The position numbers and the translations under genes are program-made. Positions 1 through 7,677 of a stretch of 64,000 nucleotides of DNA are shown here, one piece after another. Position 1 is the stretch's first letter. The number at the start of each line of letters is the position of its first letter. The notes below the pieces were generated by a model. The model was given only the letters and a program-made list of their open reading frames with translations. It was not told the DNA's origin and searched no databases. Origin of the DNA: CAWCKS01 sp963763485 (GTDB lineage: Bacteria > Pseudomonadota > Alphaproteobacteria > Rhizobiales > Xanthobacteraceae); the NCBI GenBank assembly GCA_963763485.1, contig CAVXOW010000005.1, forward strand, positions 1,302,001 through 1,366,000. The letters run 5' to 3'.

Positions 1-570
1 GCAGTAGCGCGCGGGGATATTGAGGCAACGGCAGAACGTCAGCGCAAGGTGGGCGAAGTCGCGGCACACGCCACGGCGCTCCTGGTACGCTTCGAACGCG
101 GTTCGGGTGGGGCGGGAATACTCGTAGCCGAACGTGATGTGATTGTGCACGAAATCGCAGATCGCCTGGACGCGCGGCCAGCCGAGCGGCTGCGGCCCGA
201 ACAGGCGCCAGGCCTCGTCGGAGAGCCGGTCGGTCTCGCAATACCGGCTGCCAAGCAGGAACAGCAGCGTGTCCGCCGGCAAGTTCTGAACCTGATGCTG
301 CAGGGCGTTCAGTTCGACCGGATCCCACAGGCCGCGGTCGCGCACGACGGTGTCGGTGCCGAGGCTGAACGCGCCTGCGGGCGCGACCAGGCGATTGCAC
401 CAGTTGCCAAAACTGTCGCGATAGCCTTCGACGGGCACCGACGGCCGCGTGATCAGGTGATCCGGTTGCTCGAGGTCGGAGACGCGCGAGGAATGCACGT
501 TCAAGGTTGCGATTATCGGCGTTGTCTGCGGGAAGTCGAAGCTCAGCTCGCAACCGACGTGGATCCGCAT
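1..570 (-). CDS. Transglutaminase-like family protein (partial, runs off the left edge)
   Basis: The reverse strand is open from an ATG at 570 to the window edge, giving 190 residues with no stop. The visible part has the N-terminal beta-rich region seen in bacterial transglutaminase-like proteins. It ends in the papain-like core: the motif GVCRDFAH near residues 167-174 carries the presumed nucleophilic Cys169, preceded by a helix rich in aromatic residues. The His and Asp of the triad would lie beyond the window. The protein is probably a cytoplasmic cysteine hydrolase or peptidase-like enzyme of unknown substrate. It is transcribed divergently from the DUF6481 gene. The overlapping plus-strand frame at 49-705 is a shadow of this gene. 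Family assignment is firm; function is not. Confidence 0.85.
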   Translation of the reverse strand, partial: MRIHVGCELSFDFPQTTPIIATLNVHSSRVSDLEQPDHLITRPSVPVEGYRDSFGNWCNRLVAPAGAFSLGTDTVVRDRGLWDPVELNALQHQVQNLPADTLLFLLGSRYCETDRLSDEAWRLFGPQPLGWPRVQAICDFVHNHITFGYEYSRPTRTAFEAYQERRGVCRDFAHLALTFCRCLNIPARYC

Positions 571-812
571 CAAATATCCGCCTTTGGGTCAGACCGTCGT
601 GCGTGGCTTGTGAATTCGGCCGTGCATGCCCACTTAACCACAATCGGCAGGATTTTGGTGTGTCCTTATTTTCAGCAGCGGTCCGTCAAAGCGGAACAAT
701 GTTGAACCCTGCGGGTGAATATCGTATTGGCCGCGTCGGGGGCCTTTAAGGCCATCGTCTTGAGGCATTTGGCCGAGTATCCTTAAGTAACCATCCGGAG
801 TACCTGTTTTCC
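571..812. promoter_or_regulatory. Divergent intergenic region
   Basis: This 242-bp stretch separates the transglutaminase-like gene (minus) from the DUF6481 gene (plus). It is visibly less GC-rich than the genes and must hold both promoters. I cannot identify a specific operator or a convincing -35/-10 pair. Confidence 0.4.
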
Positions 813-1208
813 ATGAGCCGTCGTCACAATTCGAAGCTGCAAGATCGATTGAACGACGCCGCCGAAGCGCGGCGCGCTATGCTGGAGAAATTCAAGAGCG
901 CCGGTGGGCCGGAGAATCCGGCGCTGATCGAGAAGCAACGTCAGCGCGAGGCGATGGCCGCGGCGCGCGCCGAGCGGGTCGCGCAGCGGGAGGCGCTGCG
1001 GCAGGAACAGGAGCGCGAGCGCGCGAGGCAGGCCGCGTTGGCCGAGCAGGCGGCAGCCGATGCCGCGCGTGCCGCCAAGGAGCGAGAAGACCGGGAGGCG
1101 GCCGAACTGGCCGAGCGCCAAGCAGCGCTGGAGGCCGAGCAGAAGGCCGCGCGCGATGAACGATACGCCGCGCGGAAGGCAGCCAAGAAGCAACGCCGCA
1201 AGGGCTGA
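813..1208 (+). CDS. DUF6481 family protein, charged coiled-coil
   Basis: This 131-residue protein consists almost wholly of Ala, Arg, Glu, Gln and Lys in a heptad-like pattern from about residue 40 to 125, so it should form one long charged helix. It ends in a basic tail (KKQRRKG). The start (MSRRHNSKLQDRL) and composition match the small proteins annotated DUF6481 in Bradyrhizobiaceae; no biochemical role is known to me. There is no signal peptide and no membrane segment. A GGAG lies about 13 nt before the ATG, farther than ideal. Low complexity makes any homology assignment weak, but third-position GC and the lack of a competing frame support a real gene. Confidence 0.75.
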   Translation: MSRRHNSKLQDRLNDAAEARRAMLEKFKSAGGPENPALIEKQRQREAMAAARAERVAQREALRQEQERERARQAALAEQAAADAARAAKEREDREAAELAERQAALEAEQKAARDERYAARKAAKKQRRKG

Positions 1209-1274
1209 TCCCTTGCGGTTACTCGCGCAGGCGGTGTTCGGCTTCAGGCTGTCGTCGGCGCTGATCGGCGAGGG

Positions 1275-2072
1275 CTATCCCACCATGCTGTAGCCGCCCG
1301 AGACCGACAAGACTTGTCCAGTGATATAACCTGCGGCCCTCTTGGATGACAGGAATAGCACTGCGCTCGCGATGTCCTCAGGCTGCCCGACACGCTTGAG
1401 CGGCAGGGCTCTCGCGACCTTCTCGAGCTGATCTGATGTAAACATGCTGCTCATGTCGGCCCACATGCTGGTGGCGCCAACATCTTCGCGCTTCGACGAA
1501 ATCGTCACGCCAGGGCAAACGACATTGCAGCGGATGCCATAGCGGCCGTTCTCCTTCGCGACTGTTTTCATGAAGCTGTTGACTGCCGCTTTCATGCCGC
1601 CATAGACCGCCTCGCGCGGCTCGCCTTGCCGGCTCGCGTCGGAGCTGATCGACACGATCGAACCCGAATTTTTCGGAATCATGGTCTCGAGCGCAGTCTT
1701 CGTGCAGTTGAGATTGCCGACGAAATTGAGCTGGATGATCTTCTGCCAGAACGCCGGGTCGGTCTGGGTGAAGAACATCAGCTTGTCCCAGCCGACATTG
1801 TTGACGAGCACATCGACGCCGCCGAACTTGTCGACCGCAGCCTTGAACATCGCCTGGACCTGCGCGAGATCGGTCACGTCAGTCTTGACGACCTGAACAC
1901 CGGCTGCTCCTGCGCGCCTGGCCAGCTCGGCCGTATCGACAGCTTGCTTGTCGTCAATATCGCCGACAGTGATGTTGGCACCTTCGCCGGCAAAGCCGAG
2001 CACGATGGCCCGCCCGATATTTGACCCGCCGCCCGTGATGACGACGGACTTTCCCTTCAAATCGAGGTCCAT
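1275..2072 (-). CDS. SDR oxidoreductase, 2-hydroxycyclohexanecarboxyl-CoA dehydrogenase-like
   Basis: A classical short-chain dehydrogenase of 265 residues. The NAD(P) motif TGGGSNIG is at 13-20, the structural NNVG at 91-94, the active-site Ser near 143-144, and the canonical YxxxK pair is Tyr157/Lys161. The segment after NNVG (GWDKLMFF) resembles BadH of Rhodopseudomonas palustris, which oxidises 2-hydroxycyclohexanecarboxyl-CoA to the 2-keto ester. GGAGGACAAGCA precedes the ATG, a strong ribosome site. It is the last gene of a four-gene minus-strand operon with a crotonase, an acyl-CoA ligase and an acyl-CoA dehydrogenase, which fits a beta-oxidation-like pathway for a cyclic acid. The SDR assignment is secure; the BadH-like substrate is inferred from context. 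Confidence 0.85.
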   Translation of the reverse strand: MDLDLKGKSVVITGGGSNIGRAIVLGFAGEGANITVGDIDDKQAVDTAELARRAGAAGVQVVKTDVTDLAQVQAMFKAAVDKFGGVDVLVNNVGWDKLMFFTQTDPAFWQKIIQLNFVGNLNCTKTALETMIPKNSGSIVSISSDASRQGEPREAVYGGMKAAVNSFMKTVAKENGRYGIRCNVVCPGVTISSKREDVGATSMWADMSSMFTSDQLEKVARALPLKRVGQPEDIASAVLFLSSKRAAGYITGQVLSVSGGYSMVG

Positions 2073-2106
2073 TGCTTGTCCTCCGCTTGCAGCTTAAAAA
2101 AATTGC

Positions 2107-2913
2107 TCAGGTTGGCGGCGCTGACGGAAACCGCGGCTCGCGCTTTTCGCGGATTGCGGCGACGCCTTCCTTGACGTCTTCGCCCATGAAGCACAGCATT
2201 TCCATGGCGAGCGACGCATCGAATGCGGGCTGCGACAAGCGCATCCAGTTGTTGAGTGACCGCTTGGTGAACCGGATCGCTTGTTGACTGCCGGTGGCGA
2301 GCTTGTTCGCGGTGGCGAGCGCCTTGTCGAGCAATTGCGCGCGCGGCACGCAGAGGCTCACCAGGCCGATACGCTCGGCCTCCTTGCCGTCCACGAACTC
2401 GGCCGTCATCAGATAGTATTTGGCTTTCGCCATGCCGCACAGCAGCGGCCAGTTGATGACTGAGTGATCGCCCGCAGACACGCCGAGCTTGACGTGACCG
2501 TCGGTGATTTTCGCCTCTTCGGCCATGATGCTGATGTCGGCCATCAAGGCGACCGCAAGGCCGGCGCCAACCGCAACGCCGTTGATCGCCGAAATAATCG
2601 GCTTCTCGCAGGCGAGCATGTTGAAGACGATGTCGCCGGCCTCCTTCATGGTGGCCGCCACCTTGCCAGAATTGCCAGCCATCTCCGAAATCCAGCCGAG
2701 ATCACCGCCGGCCGAAAAGGCGCGATCTCCCGCGCCTGTCACGACAACGACCCTGACCTTCGGATCCTCGTTCACCACTCCCCAGATCTGCGTCAACTCC
2801 CAGTGCAGCCGGGCGTTGGTTGCATTCATCACCTCCGGCCGATTGAGCGTGATCAGGAGAACGCCGTTCGGCTTTGCATCGAACTTGAGAAACTGAAAAT
2901 CCGCGTAGTTCAT
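2107..2913 (-). CDS. Crotonase superfamily protein lacking both hydratase glutamates (BadI-like?)
   Basis: 268 residues of the enoyl-CoA hydratase/isomerase fold. The CoA oxyanion-hole segments are AFSAGGD (66-71) and GVAVGAG (112-118). By alignment to the mammalian hydratase, the two catalytic glutamates fall on Ala120 (in GAGLA) and His140 (in TDGHVKLG). A normal hydratase reaction is therefore unlikely. Crotonase relatives without these residues include hydrolases such as BadI, which opens the 2-ketocyclohexanecarboxyl-CoA ring. Placed between the ligase and the SDR, ring cleavage is an attractive role, but that is inference. It lies 34 bp upstream of the SDR and about 80 bp downstream of the ligase, in one operon. 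Automated annotation would probably call it enoyl-CoA hydratase. Confidence 0.85.
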   Translation of the reverse strand: MNYADFQFLKFDAKPNGVLLITLNRPEVMNATNARLHWELTQIWGVVNEDPKVRVVVVTGAGDRAFSAGGDLGWISEMAGNSGKVAATMKEAGDIVFNMLACEKPIISAINGVAVGAGLAVALMADISIMAEEAKITDGHVKLGVSAGDHSVINWPLLCGMAKAKYYLMTAEFVDGKEAERIGLVSLCVPRAQLLDKALATANKLATGSQQAIRFTKRSLNNWMRLSQPAFDASLAMEMLCFMGEDVKEGVAAIREKREPRFPSAPPT

Positions 2914-2991
2914 TGGACCCGTCCTTGCTTTAAGCTGATGCGTTTCAACGGTCCCTTGTGAGGGAGGAGGATGCGCCTCGTTATTGACCCG

Positions 2992-4635
2992 TTACAGGCT
3001 GCCTTCCCGCAGCATCTCGCGCAACCTGAACTTCTGGATCTTTCCGGACGGGGTTGTCGGCAGCTCCTCGCGCACGATCAACCGTTCCGGAATGTATTGC
3101 ACGGCGAGTTTCTGCGACTTGAGAAACTCTGACATGGTCGCAAAATCTATTCTTTGGCCCGCCTTAGGGACAATGATGGCGCAGGCGCGTTCGCCGAGCC
3201 GCTCATCGGGGTATGCGACAATGGCGACCTGGGCGACGTCCGGGTGCCTGTACAAGAGTGCCTCGACCTCGACCACGGGAATGTTCTCGCCGCCTCTGAT
3301 GATGACGTCCTTGCTGCGACCGCTGATGCGGATGTAGCCGTTTGCGTCCATGCGCGCGAGATCGCCGGTGTCGAACCAGCCGTCGGCGTCGGTGCCGTTC
3401 CATTGCGGACGCTTCAGATAGCCGCCGAAGTTGGAGCACGAGCGAACGACAAGCTTGCCGATTTCTCCTGATGGCAAGGTCTTGCCGTCGGCGTCGATGA
3501 CTTTAACCTCCGCCCCGGGCAGCGCGCAGCCGTCGGTCGTGAAGGCGAGAATATCGTCGTCGTCCGGCTTGATCAGGGTGACCGCGCCGTTTTCCGTCAT
3601 TCCCCAGGCCGAGACGATCTTGGCGCCGAGGGTCTGGCGCGCCCGTTCGACCAGCGGTCCTGGAATTGGCGCACCGGCGCAAAGAAACGTCCTCAGACTC
3701 GGTACTCCCTGGCTGGTCTCCGATACGACGCGTGTGAGGTCGGTCAGGAACGGTGTCGACGCCATCGTGAAGGTGGCACCCTCCTTGCGAATGAGATCGG
3801 CTGCTCTCGCCGGGTCCCAGACATCCTGCAGTACGACGCTGGCGCGCAGCATGACGGGCATCATCAGGCCGTACATGAAGCCGGTTTGGTGAGCCATTGG
3901 CGAGGCCATCAAAACGATATCGTCCTTGCCGAGCCTTATCCGCTCCGCATAAGGAATGATGTTGGCCATCAGCGTGTTGGCCGAATGCATCACGCCCTTC
4001 GGCTCGCCCGTGGTGCCGGAGGTGTAGATCAGTTGCGTGATGTCATCGGGGCCCGGCCGATTTCGTGTCAGAATTGCCCGCGCGTCTGCCTCTTTCTCCC
4101 CTGCCGATGTCGTCAGCAAGGTGTCGAAGTCGTCCGGCCCGCCGCCATCGACGACGATCACACGCTTGAGCGACGGCAGGTGTGGCTGCAGGCTCCGCGC
4201 CATCGCTTCATGATCGAAGTTGCGGAATTGCTTCGGAACGACCAGCACCTTGGCTTCGCCATGCTTGAGCATGAACGACAGCTCGCGCTCGCGGAAGATC
4301 GTCATCAGGGGATTAAGCACCGCACCGATGCGCGAGCAGGCCAGGTATAGCGCGCTGAACTGCCAGCAGTTCGGCAGTTGCATGGCGACGACGTCGTTGC
4401 GCACGACGCCAAGCCGAGTAAGACCGATCGCGATGCGATCGACCAGATTGGCGAGTTCCCGGTAAGTGAAGCGGCGCACCTCGCCGCTATCGAGGCGGAC
4501 GGCGGTCAGCGCGCGTTTGTCCGCATATTCGGCCACGCAGGCGTCAAGGTCGTCATTGATGGTTCGGTCGTGCCAATAGCCTCGGGCAATGCTTTCAGCG
4601 CGTCGCGGCGGCAGAAGGACAGCATCGAATTCCAT
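2992..4635 (-). CDS. AMP-binding acyl-CoA ligase, cyclohexanecarboxylate-CoA ligase-like
   Basis: 547 residues of the ANL adenylating family. The phosphate-binding loop YTSGTTGEPKG is at 204-214, the WGMTENG motif lies mid-protein, GWFDTGDLARMD follows, and the C-terminal catalytic lysine sits in TPSGKIQKF. The N-terminal region resembles AliA of Rhodopseudomonas palustris, which activates cyclohexanecarboxylate with ATP and CoA. GGAGAAAGACC lies just before the ATG at 4635. Only 34 bp separate it from the acyl-CoA dehydrogenase upstream, so the two are cotranscribed. It would supply the CoA ester for the downstream dehydrogenase, crotonase and SDR. The ligase class is certain; the alicyclic substrate is inferred from similarity and context. 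Confidence 0.85.
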   Translation of the reverse strand: MEFDAVLLPPRRAESIARGYWHDRTINDDLDACVAEYADKRALTAVRLDSGEVRRFTYRELANLVDRIAIGLTRLGVVRNDVVAMQLPNCWQFSALYLACSRIGAVLNPLMTIFRERELSFMLKHGEAKVLVVPKQFRNFDHEAMARSLQPHLPSLKRVIVVDGGGPDDFDTLLTTSAGEKEADARAILTRNRPGPDDITQLIYTSGTTGEPKGVMHSANTLMANIIPYAERIRLGKDDIVLMASPMAHQTGFMYGLMMPVMLRASVVLQDVWDPARAADLIRKEGATFTMASTPFLTDLTRVVSETSQGVPSLRTFLCAGAPIPGPLVERARQTLGAKIVSAWGMTENGAVTLIKPDDDDILAFTTDGCALPGAEVKVIDADGKTLPSGEIGKLVVRSCSNFGGYLKRPQWNGTDADGWFDTGDLARMDANGYIRISGRSKDVIIRGGENIPVVEVEALLYRHPDVAQVAIVAYPDERLGERACAIIVPKAGQRIDFATMSEFLKSQKLAVQYIPERLIVREELPTTPSGKIQKFRLREMLREGSL

Positions 4636-4669
4636 GGTCTTTCTCCGGTGTCGTCGGCAACGGTGGGTC

Positions 4670-5821
4670 TCAAGCGGGGACAGCCGCGCGGCCGGCGCGC
4701 GCCCGCGCGATGATCGTCTTCATGATCTGCGCGGTGCCATCGCCAATCTGAAAGCCGAGCACATCGCGCAGCCGCTGCTCCATTGCGCCACGATCATAAC
4801 CGCCGTGACCGAACATCAACAGGCATTCATGAACGGCATCGTAGGCGAGCTTCGGCGCCCACCATTTGCACATCGCGGCTTCCGCGCCATGCGGCGCACC
4901 CTTGTCCTTCAGCCACAGTGCCTGCAGGCAAAGCAGACGCGCCGCCTCGACCTGCGTGTCGAGGCCGGCGAGCGGATGAGAGACGCCCTGGAAAGCGGAG
5001 AGTGGCTTGCCGAAAGCCTGGCGCTCCGCCACATAGGCCCAGGTCTCCTCGAGCGCGACGCGCGCGACTGCCAGCACCTGCAGTCCGATCAGGGCGCGTG
5101 AGAAGTCGAAGCCCTGCATCACCTGAACGAAGCCCTTGTTCTCCTCGCCGAGGCGGTGTGAAGCAGGAACGCGCACATTCTCGAAGAACAGCGAGCCGCG
5201 GCCGACGGCACGCTGGCCGTGACAATCGAAGCGGCTGCGCGTGATTCCCGGCAGGTCCATCGGAACGAGGAGCGCGGTGACGCCGTGTGCACCGGACTCC
5301 GGCGTCCCGGTGCGGCCAAACACCACCGCGGCATCCGCTTGGTCCGCCGCCGAGATCGACGTCTTTTCACCATTGAGGATGTAGCCATCGCCTGCGCGCT
5401 CGGCCTGCAGACGCAAATTCGCCGCGTCCGAGCCGCCGCGCGGCTCGGTGAGTGCAAGCGCCAGCAGCGCTTCGCCTTGTGTCAAACGCGTCAGCCACGG
5501 CTTGACGACGTCCGGCCGCCCGTGATGCTGGAGGATCTGACCGTTGAGCGATGCCAGCAGATTGATGTACGACATGCTGAGATCTGCGCGGGCGATTTCT
5601 TCGTGGATAACGCCGGCCGCAAGGCATCCCGTTCCAAGGCCGCCAAACTGCTCCGGCAGTTCCGGAGCGATGAAGCCCATCGTGCCCATCTCTTTCATCA
5701 GTCCACGATCGAGGACGCGCGTCGTGTCGCGTTCCTGAAAACCCGGGGCGATGCGATGCGCCGCGAAGCGCCGGGCTTGCTCGCCGAGCGCGACCAGATC
5801 GTCATCCAGATACGGGTTCAT
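4670..5821 (-). CDS. Acyl-CoA dehydrogenase, cyclohexanecarboxyl-CoA dehydrogenase-like, with Asp at the usual base position
   Basis: The ATG at 5821 is chosen because AGGAGG sits 7 nt upstream; a longer frame to 5902 lacks such a site. The 383-residue product is a full-length FAD acyl-CoA dehydrogenase. It has an N-terminal helical domain, the FAD/substrate segment LALTEPRGGSDA near 125-137, and a C-terminal helical domain with VLGFQIGDGTAQI. In medium-chain enzymes the residue before GTAQI is the catalytic Glu; here it is Asp361. It heads the four-gene operon and would desaturate the CoA ester made by the ligase, as AliB does in Rhodopseudomonas palustris. The family is certain; the ring substrate is inferred. 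Confidence 0.85.
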   Translation of the reverse strand: MNPYLDDDLVALGEQARRFAAHRIAPGFQERDTTRVLDRGLMKEMGTMGFIAPELPEQFGGLGTGCLAAGVIHEEIARADLSMSYINLLASLNGQILQHHGRPDVVKPWLTRLTQGEALLALALTEPRGGSDAANLRLQAERAGDGYILNGEKTSISAADQADAAVVFGRTGTPESGAHGVTALLVPMDLPGITRSRFDCHGQRAVGRGSLFFENVRVPASHRLGEENKGFVQVMQGFDFSRALIGLQVLAVARVALEETWAYVAERQAFGKPLSAFQGVSHPLAGLDTQVEAARLLCLQALWLKDKGAPHGAEAAMCKWWAPKLAYDAVHECLLMFGHGGYDRGAMEQRLRDVLGFQIGDGTAQIMKTIIARARAGRAAVPA

Positions 5822-6060
5822 TTGGCTGCCTCCTGGACGCGCCCCCCGGCGCGTTAGCTCCATCCGCATTGAAGCCGACGCGATCCCGGATTTCAAACGC
5901 AAGAATCAGGACTCCGGTCGATTGCCGATTGCGTTCGTTCCGGACGGCTGCTTGTCGGGTGGCGAGCACAGGGAACCCGGCGTCCTGCGTCCATTTCCGG
6001 CCTGCTCCGGAATTCCCCTTATGGAGATCATCTGAATTTCGCTCGACCCTCGCGCCGGCT

Positions 6061-6078
6061 ATTGATCGACCGATCAAT
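6061..6078. promoter_or_regulatory. Perfect palindrome, candidate TetR-type operator
   Basis: ATTGATCG-AC-CGATCAAT is an exact 8-bp inverted repeat with a 2-bp centre. It lies 240 bp upstream of the dehydrogenase operon start (minus) and 16 bp before the start of the small exported protein gene (plus). Size and symmetry fit a TetR-family operator, a class that often controls acyl-CoA operons, but no regulator gene is in the window and binding is unproven. Confidence 0.4.
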
Positions 6079-6093
6079 GCGGAGTCGTCGAAC

Positions 6094-6408
6094 ATGTCCG
6101 CAGATACCCCGAGCCAATCAAACGTCTGGCGCTCAAGACGAGGCAGTGCTCAATTGCTCATCGAGAGCGTTGCCACGGCTCTCCTTGCCGCGTTCTTCAT
6201 TGCAGGGGCCGGAATAGCGGTTTCGCCCACGAGCCTGCATGCAAAGCCCGCTAGGGACGTTGTCAATCGCATTGGCAAGGTCGATCGATTGCAGCTGCCC
6301 TCGTATACGCCAGCGGTGAGTTCAAAGCTGCCGTACGGCTGCGAACCTCTGGTCAGCCCTCTCGCAAGTGCCCGGTTGGCGAGGCTCGCCCGCCAATGCG
6401 TTTCGTGA
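6094..6408 (+). CDS. Small exported protein of unknown function
   Basis: 104 residues. A basic N-terminus is followed by a hydrophobic stretch (about residues 20-45, ending near SLHAKPA) that looks like a signal or anchor segment. The C-terminal half contains KLPYGCEPLVSPLASARLARLARQC. That GCEP...RC pattern with two cysteines recurs, as I recall, in small exported Bradyrhizobium proteins, which is the main reason to accept the frame. It is divergent from the acyl-CoA dehydrogenase operon, and the palindrome at 6061-6078 lies directly in front. Function unknown. Confidence 0.5.
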   Translation: MSADTPSQSNVWRSRRGSAQLLIESVATALLAAFFIAGAGIAVSPTSLHAKPARDVVNRIGKVDRLQLPSYTPAVSSKLPYGCEPLVSPLASARLARLARQCVS

Positions 6409-6524
6409 ATGTCTGATTGGGGGCGTGGTGCACGCTAGCTCAACCGGGAGAACGCGCAGGCGTGAGGCGTTGCGGACGCGTTCGCCGGAGCTGACCCTCG
6501 CAGGTGCTTGCGCCGACGACGCCG

Positions 6525-7025
6525 TCAGCGGCCAGAGCGTGCGGGAGCCGTTGCTGCTTCACCAGGACATGCCGGGATATTTCCGAGGCCAGGCTGAATC
6601 GCGCAGGCGACGACGGAGGGAACCTGAATCGTCTCTCCGAGCACCGATAGATATGATTTTATGCCGGCGAATGTGCCGCGGACGCTGACGAGATCGCCTT
6701 CCGCGACCCCGTTCTGAATCGTCCTGGCGAGCGCGCTGTAGTCGACGTAGATCGTATCCTGCCAACTGTTGTAATTGCCCGGGGTGACATTGATCCGCAG
6801 CGCGTAACCTTCACCGCTTTGACCTTGGCCGCTTCGAACGGACTGGATCACCTTGCCGGCGAAGGACAGCGGTTGCCCGACGAACAAATCGGCCTGGCGC
6901 TGCAGCTCGAGATACATCTCATGGCTGGCGCTCGATTGGGTCTGGCCCGGCGCGGCGCTTGGCAATGTCAGACACATCACGCCGAGCATGACGGGGCGCG
7001 CGAACGCCCTTACCGCAAAATTCAT
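6525..7025 (-). CDS. Exported protein with OB-fold-like domain
   Basis: 166 residues. The N-terminus has a signal peptide (basic start, hydrophobic core, cleavage near SAAPGQ, about residue 28). The mature part (about 45-145) has alternating beta-strand character with segments SFAGKVIQSV, YALRINVT, TIYVDY, EGDLVSVRGTFAGI and LGETIQVPSVVA. This is the strand order and the 'G-x-V / D-x-V-x-V-x-G' rhythm of small OB-fold proteins that bind oligonucleotides or cofactors. It lies 18 bp downstream of the RlpA lipoprotein gene and is probably cotranscribed, hinting at a cell-envelope role. The OB-fold call comes from pattern only; function is unknown. Confidence 0.6.
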   Translation of the reverse strand: MNFAVRAFARPVMLGVMCLTLPSAAPGQTQSSASHEMYLELQRQADLFVGQPLSFAGKVIQSVRSGQGQSGEGYALRINVTPGNYNSWQDTIYVDYSALARTIQNGVAEGDLVSVRGTFAGIKSYLSVLGETIQVPSVVACAIQPGLGNIPACPGEAATAPARSGR

Positions 7026-7043
7026 ATGGACTGCATCGCGCCA

Positions 7044-7529
7044 TCATCGCACGACGTCAAGCTTCACCTTCGCGACGCCGCGTCCGACAAGTCCGAGGCT
7101 TTCGGCCGCAGAATACGATACGTCGACAACCCGTCCGCGCACGAACGGACCGCGATCATTGACGCGAACCGTCACGGACTGTCCCGTCGCGACGTTGGTG
7201 ACGCGCAAGCGGGTTCCGAAGGGAAGCGTCGGGTGCGCGGCCGTCAACTGGTGCGCATCGAATTTCTCGCCGCTCGCGGTCAGCGAACCCTCCTGGTAGT
7301 AACTCGCCAATCCAAGCGAGGCGGCGTGCTTGTCGGCCGTGCTCGCTTCACGTGGCGCCTTGCGGCTCTGATCCGTCGCAGTCGACCGGCTGCCGACATG
7401 AAATGTGGATTTGTCGGTGACGACCGACGACTGGGCGCAGGCGGCAAGCGTTGCCGCGGTCAGCACCGTGCCGGTCAGTCGAATGGCTTTGGCACCGAAG
7501 CGCGATCGGGCGCGGTTGATGGAAGACAT
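7044..7529 (-). CDS. rlpA: RlpA-like septal-ring lipoprotein (double-psi beta-barrel)
   Basis: The start is set at the ATG at 7529, preceded by a GGAG, rather than the longer frame to 7598. The 161-residue product has a lipoprotein signal with lipobox LAAC (Cys near residue 30), so it should be lipidated and reach the outer membrane. The C-terminal half is the RlpA double-psi beta-barrel: GLASYYQEGSLTASGEKF, LTAAHPTLPFGTRLRVTN and VRVNDRGPFVRGRVVDVS. Some RlpA proteins are lytic transglycosylases acting on peptidoglycan lacking stem peptides; the family Asp (NDRGPF) and His (AAHPTLP) are present. There is no C-terminal SPOR domain, unlike the long forms in other Proteobacteria. Confidence 0.88.
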   Translation of the reverse strand: MSSINRARSRFGAKAIRLTGTVLTAATLAACAQSSVVTDKSTFHVGSRSTATDQSRKAPREASTADKHAASLGLASYYQEGSLTASGEKFDAHQLTAAHPTLPFGTRLRVTNVATGQSVTVRVNDRGPFVRGRVVDVSYSAAESLGLVGRGVAKVKLDVVR

Positions 7530-7677
7530 CGAATCTCCATCCCCAAGCCCCGCGGCGACTTCCGACAGGCAATGCGGGTCAAAGCGTGGCCGAAACAAGC
7601 CGGCGAATGCGCCAACCGTGATTTCAACCCGGTGTGGCTATTTTGCAACTTTGGAGCGTGGCCAAACGCCAGTCCCG

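Noticed and set aside
49..705. Plus-strand frame of 218 codons at the left edge
   Set aside because: The minus strand reads a transglutaminase-like protein with GVCRDFAH; the plus-strand frame shows no motif.
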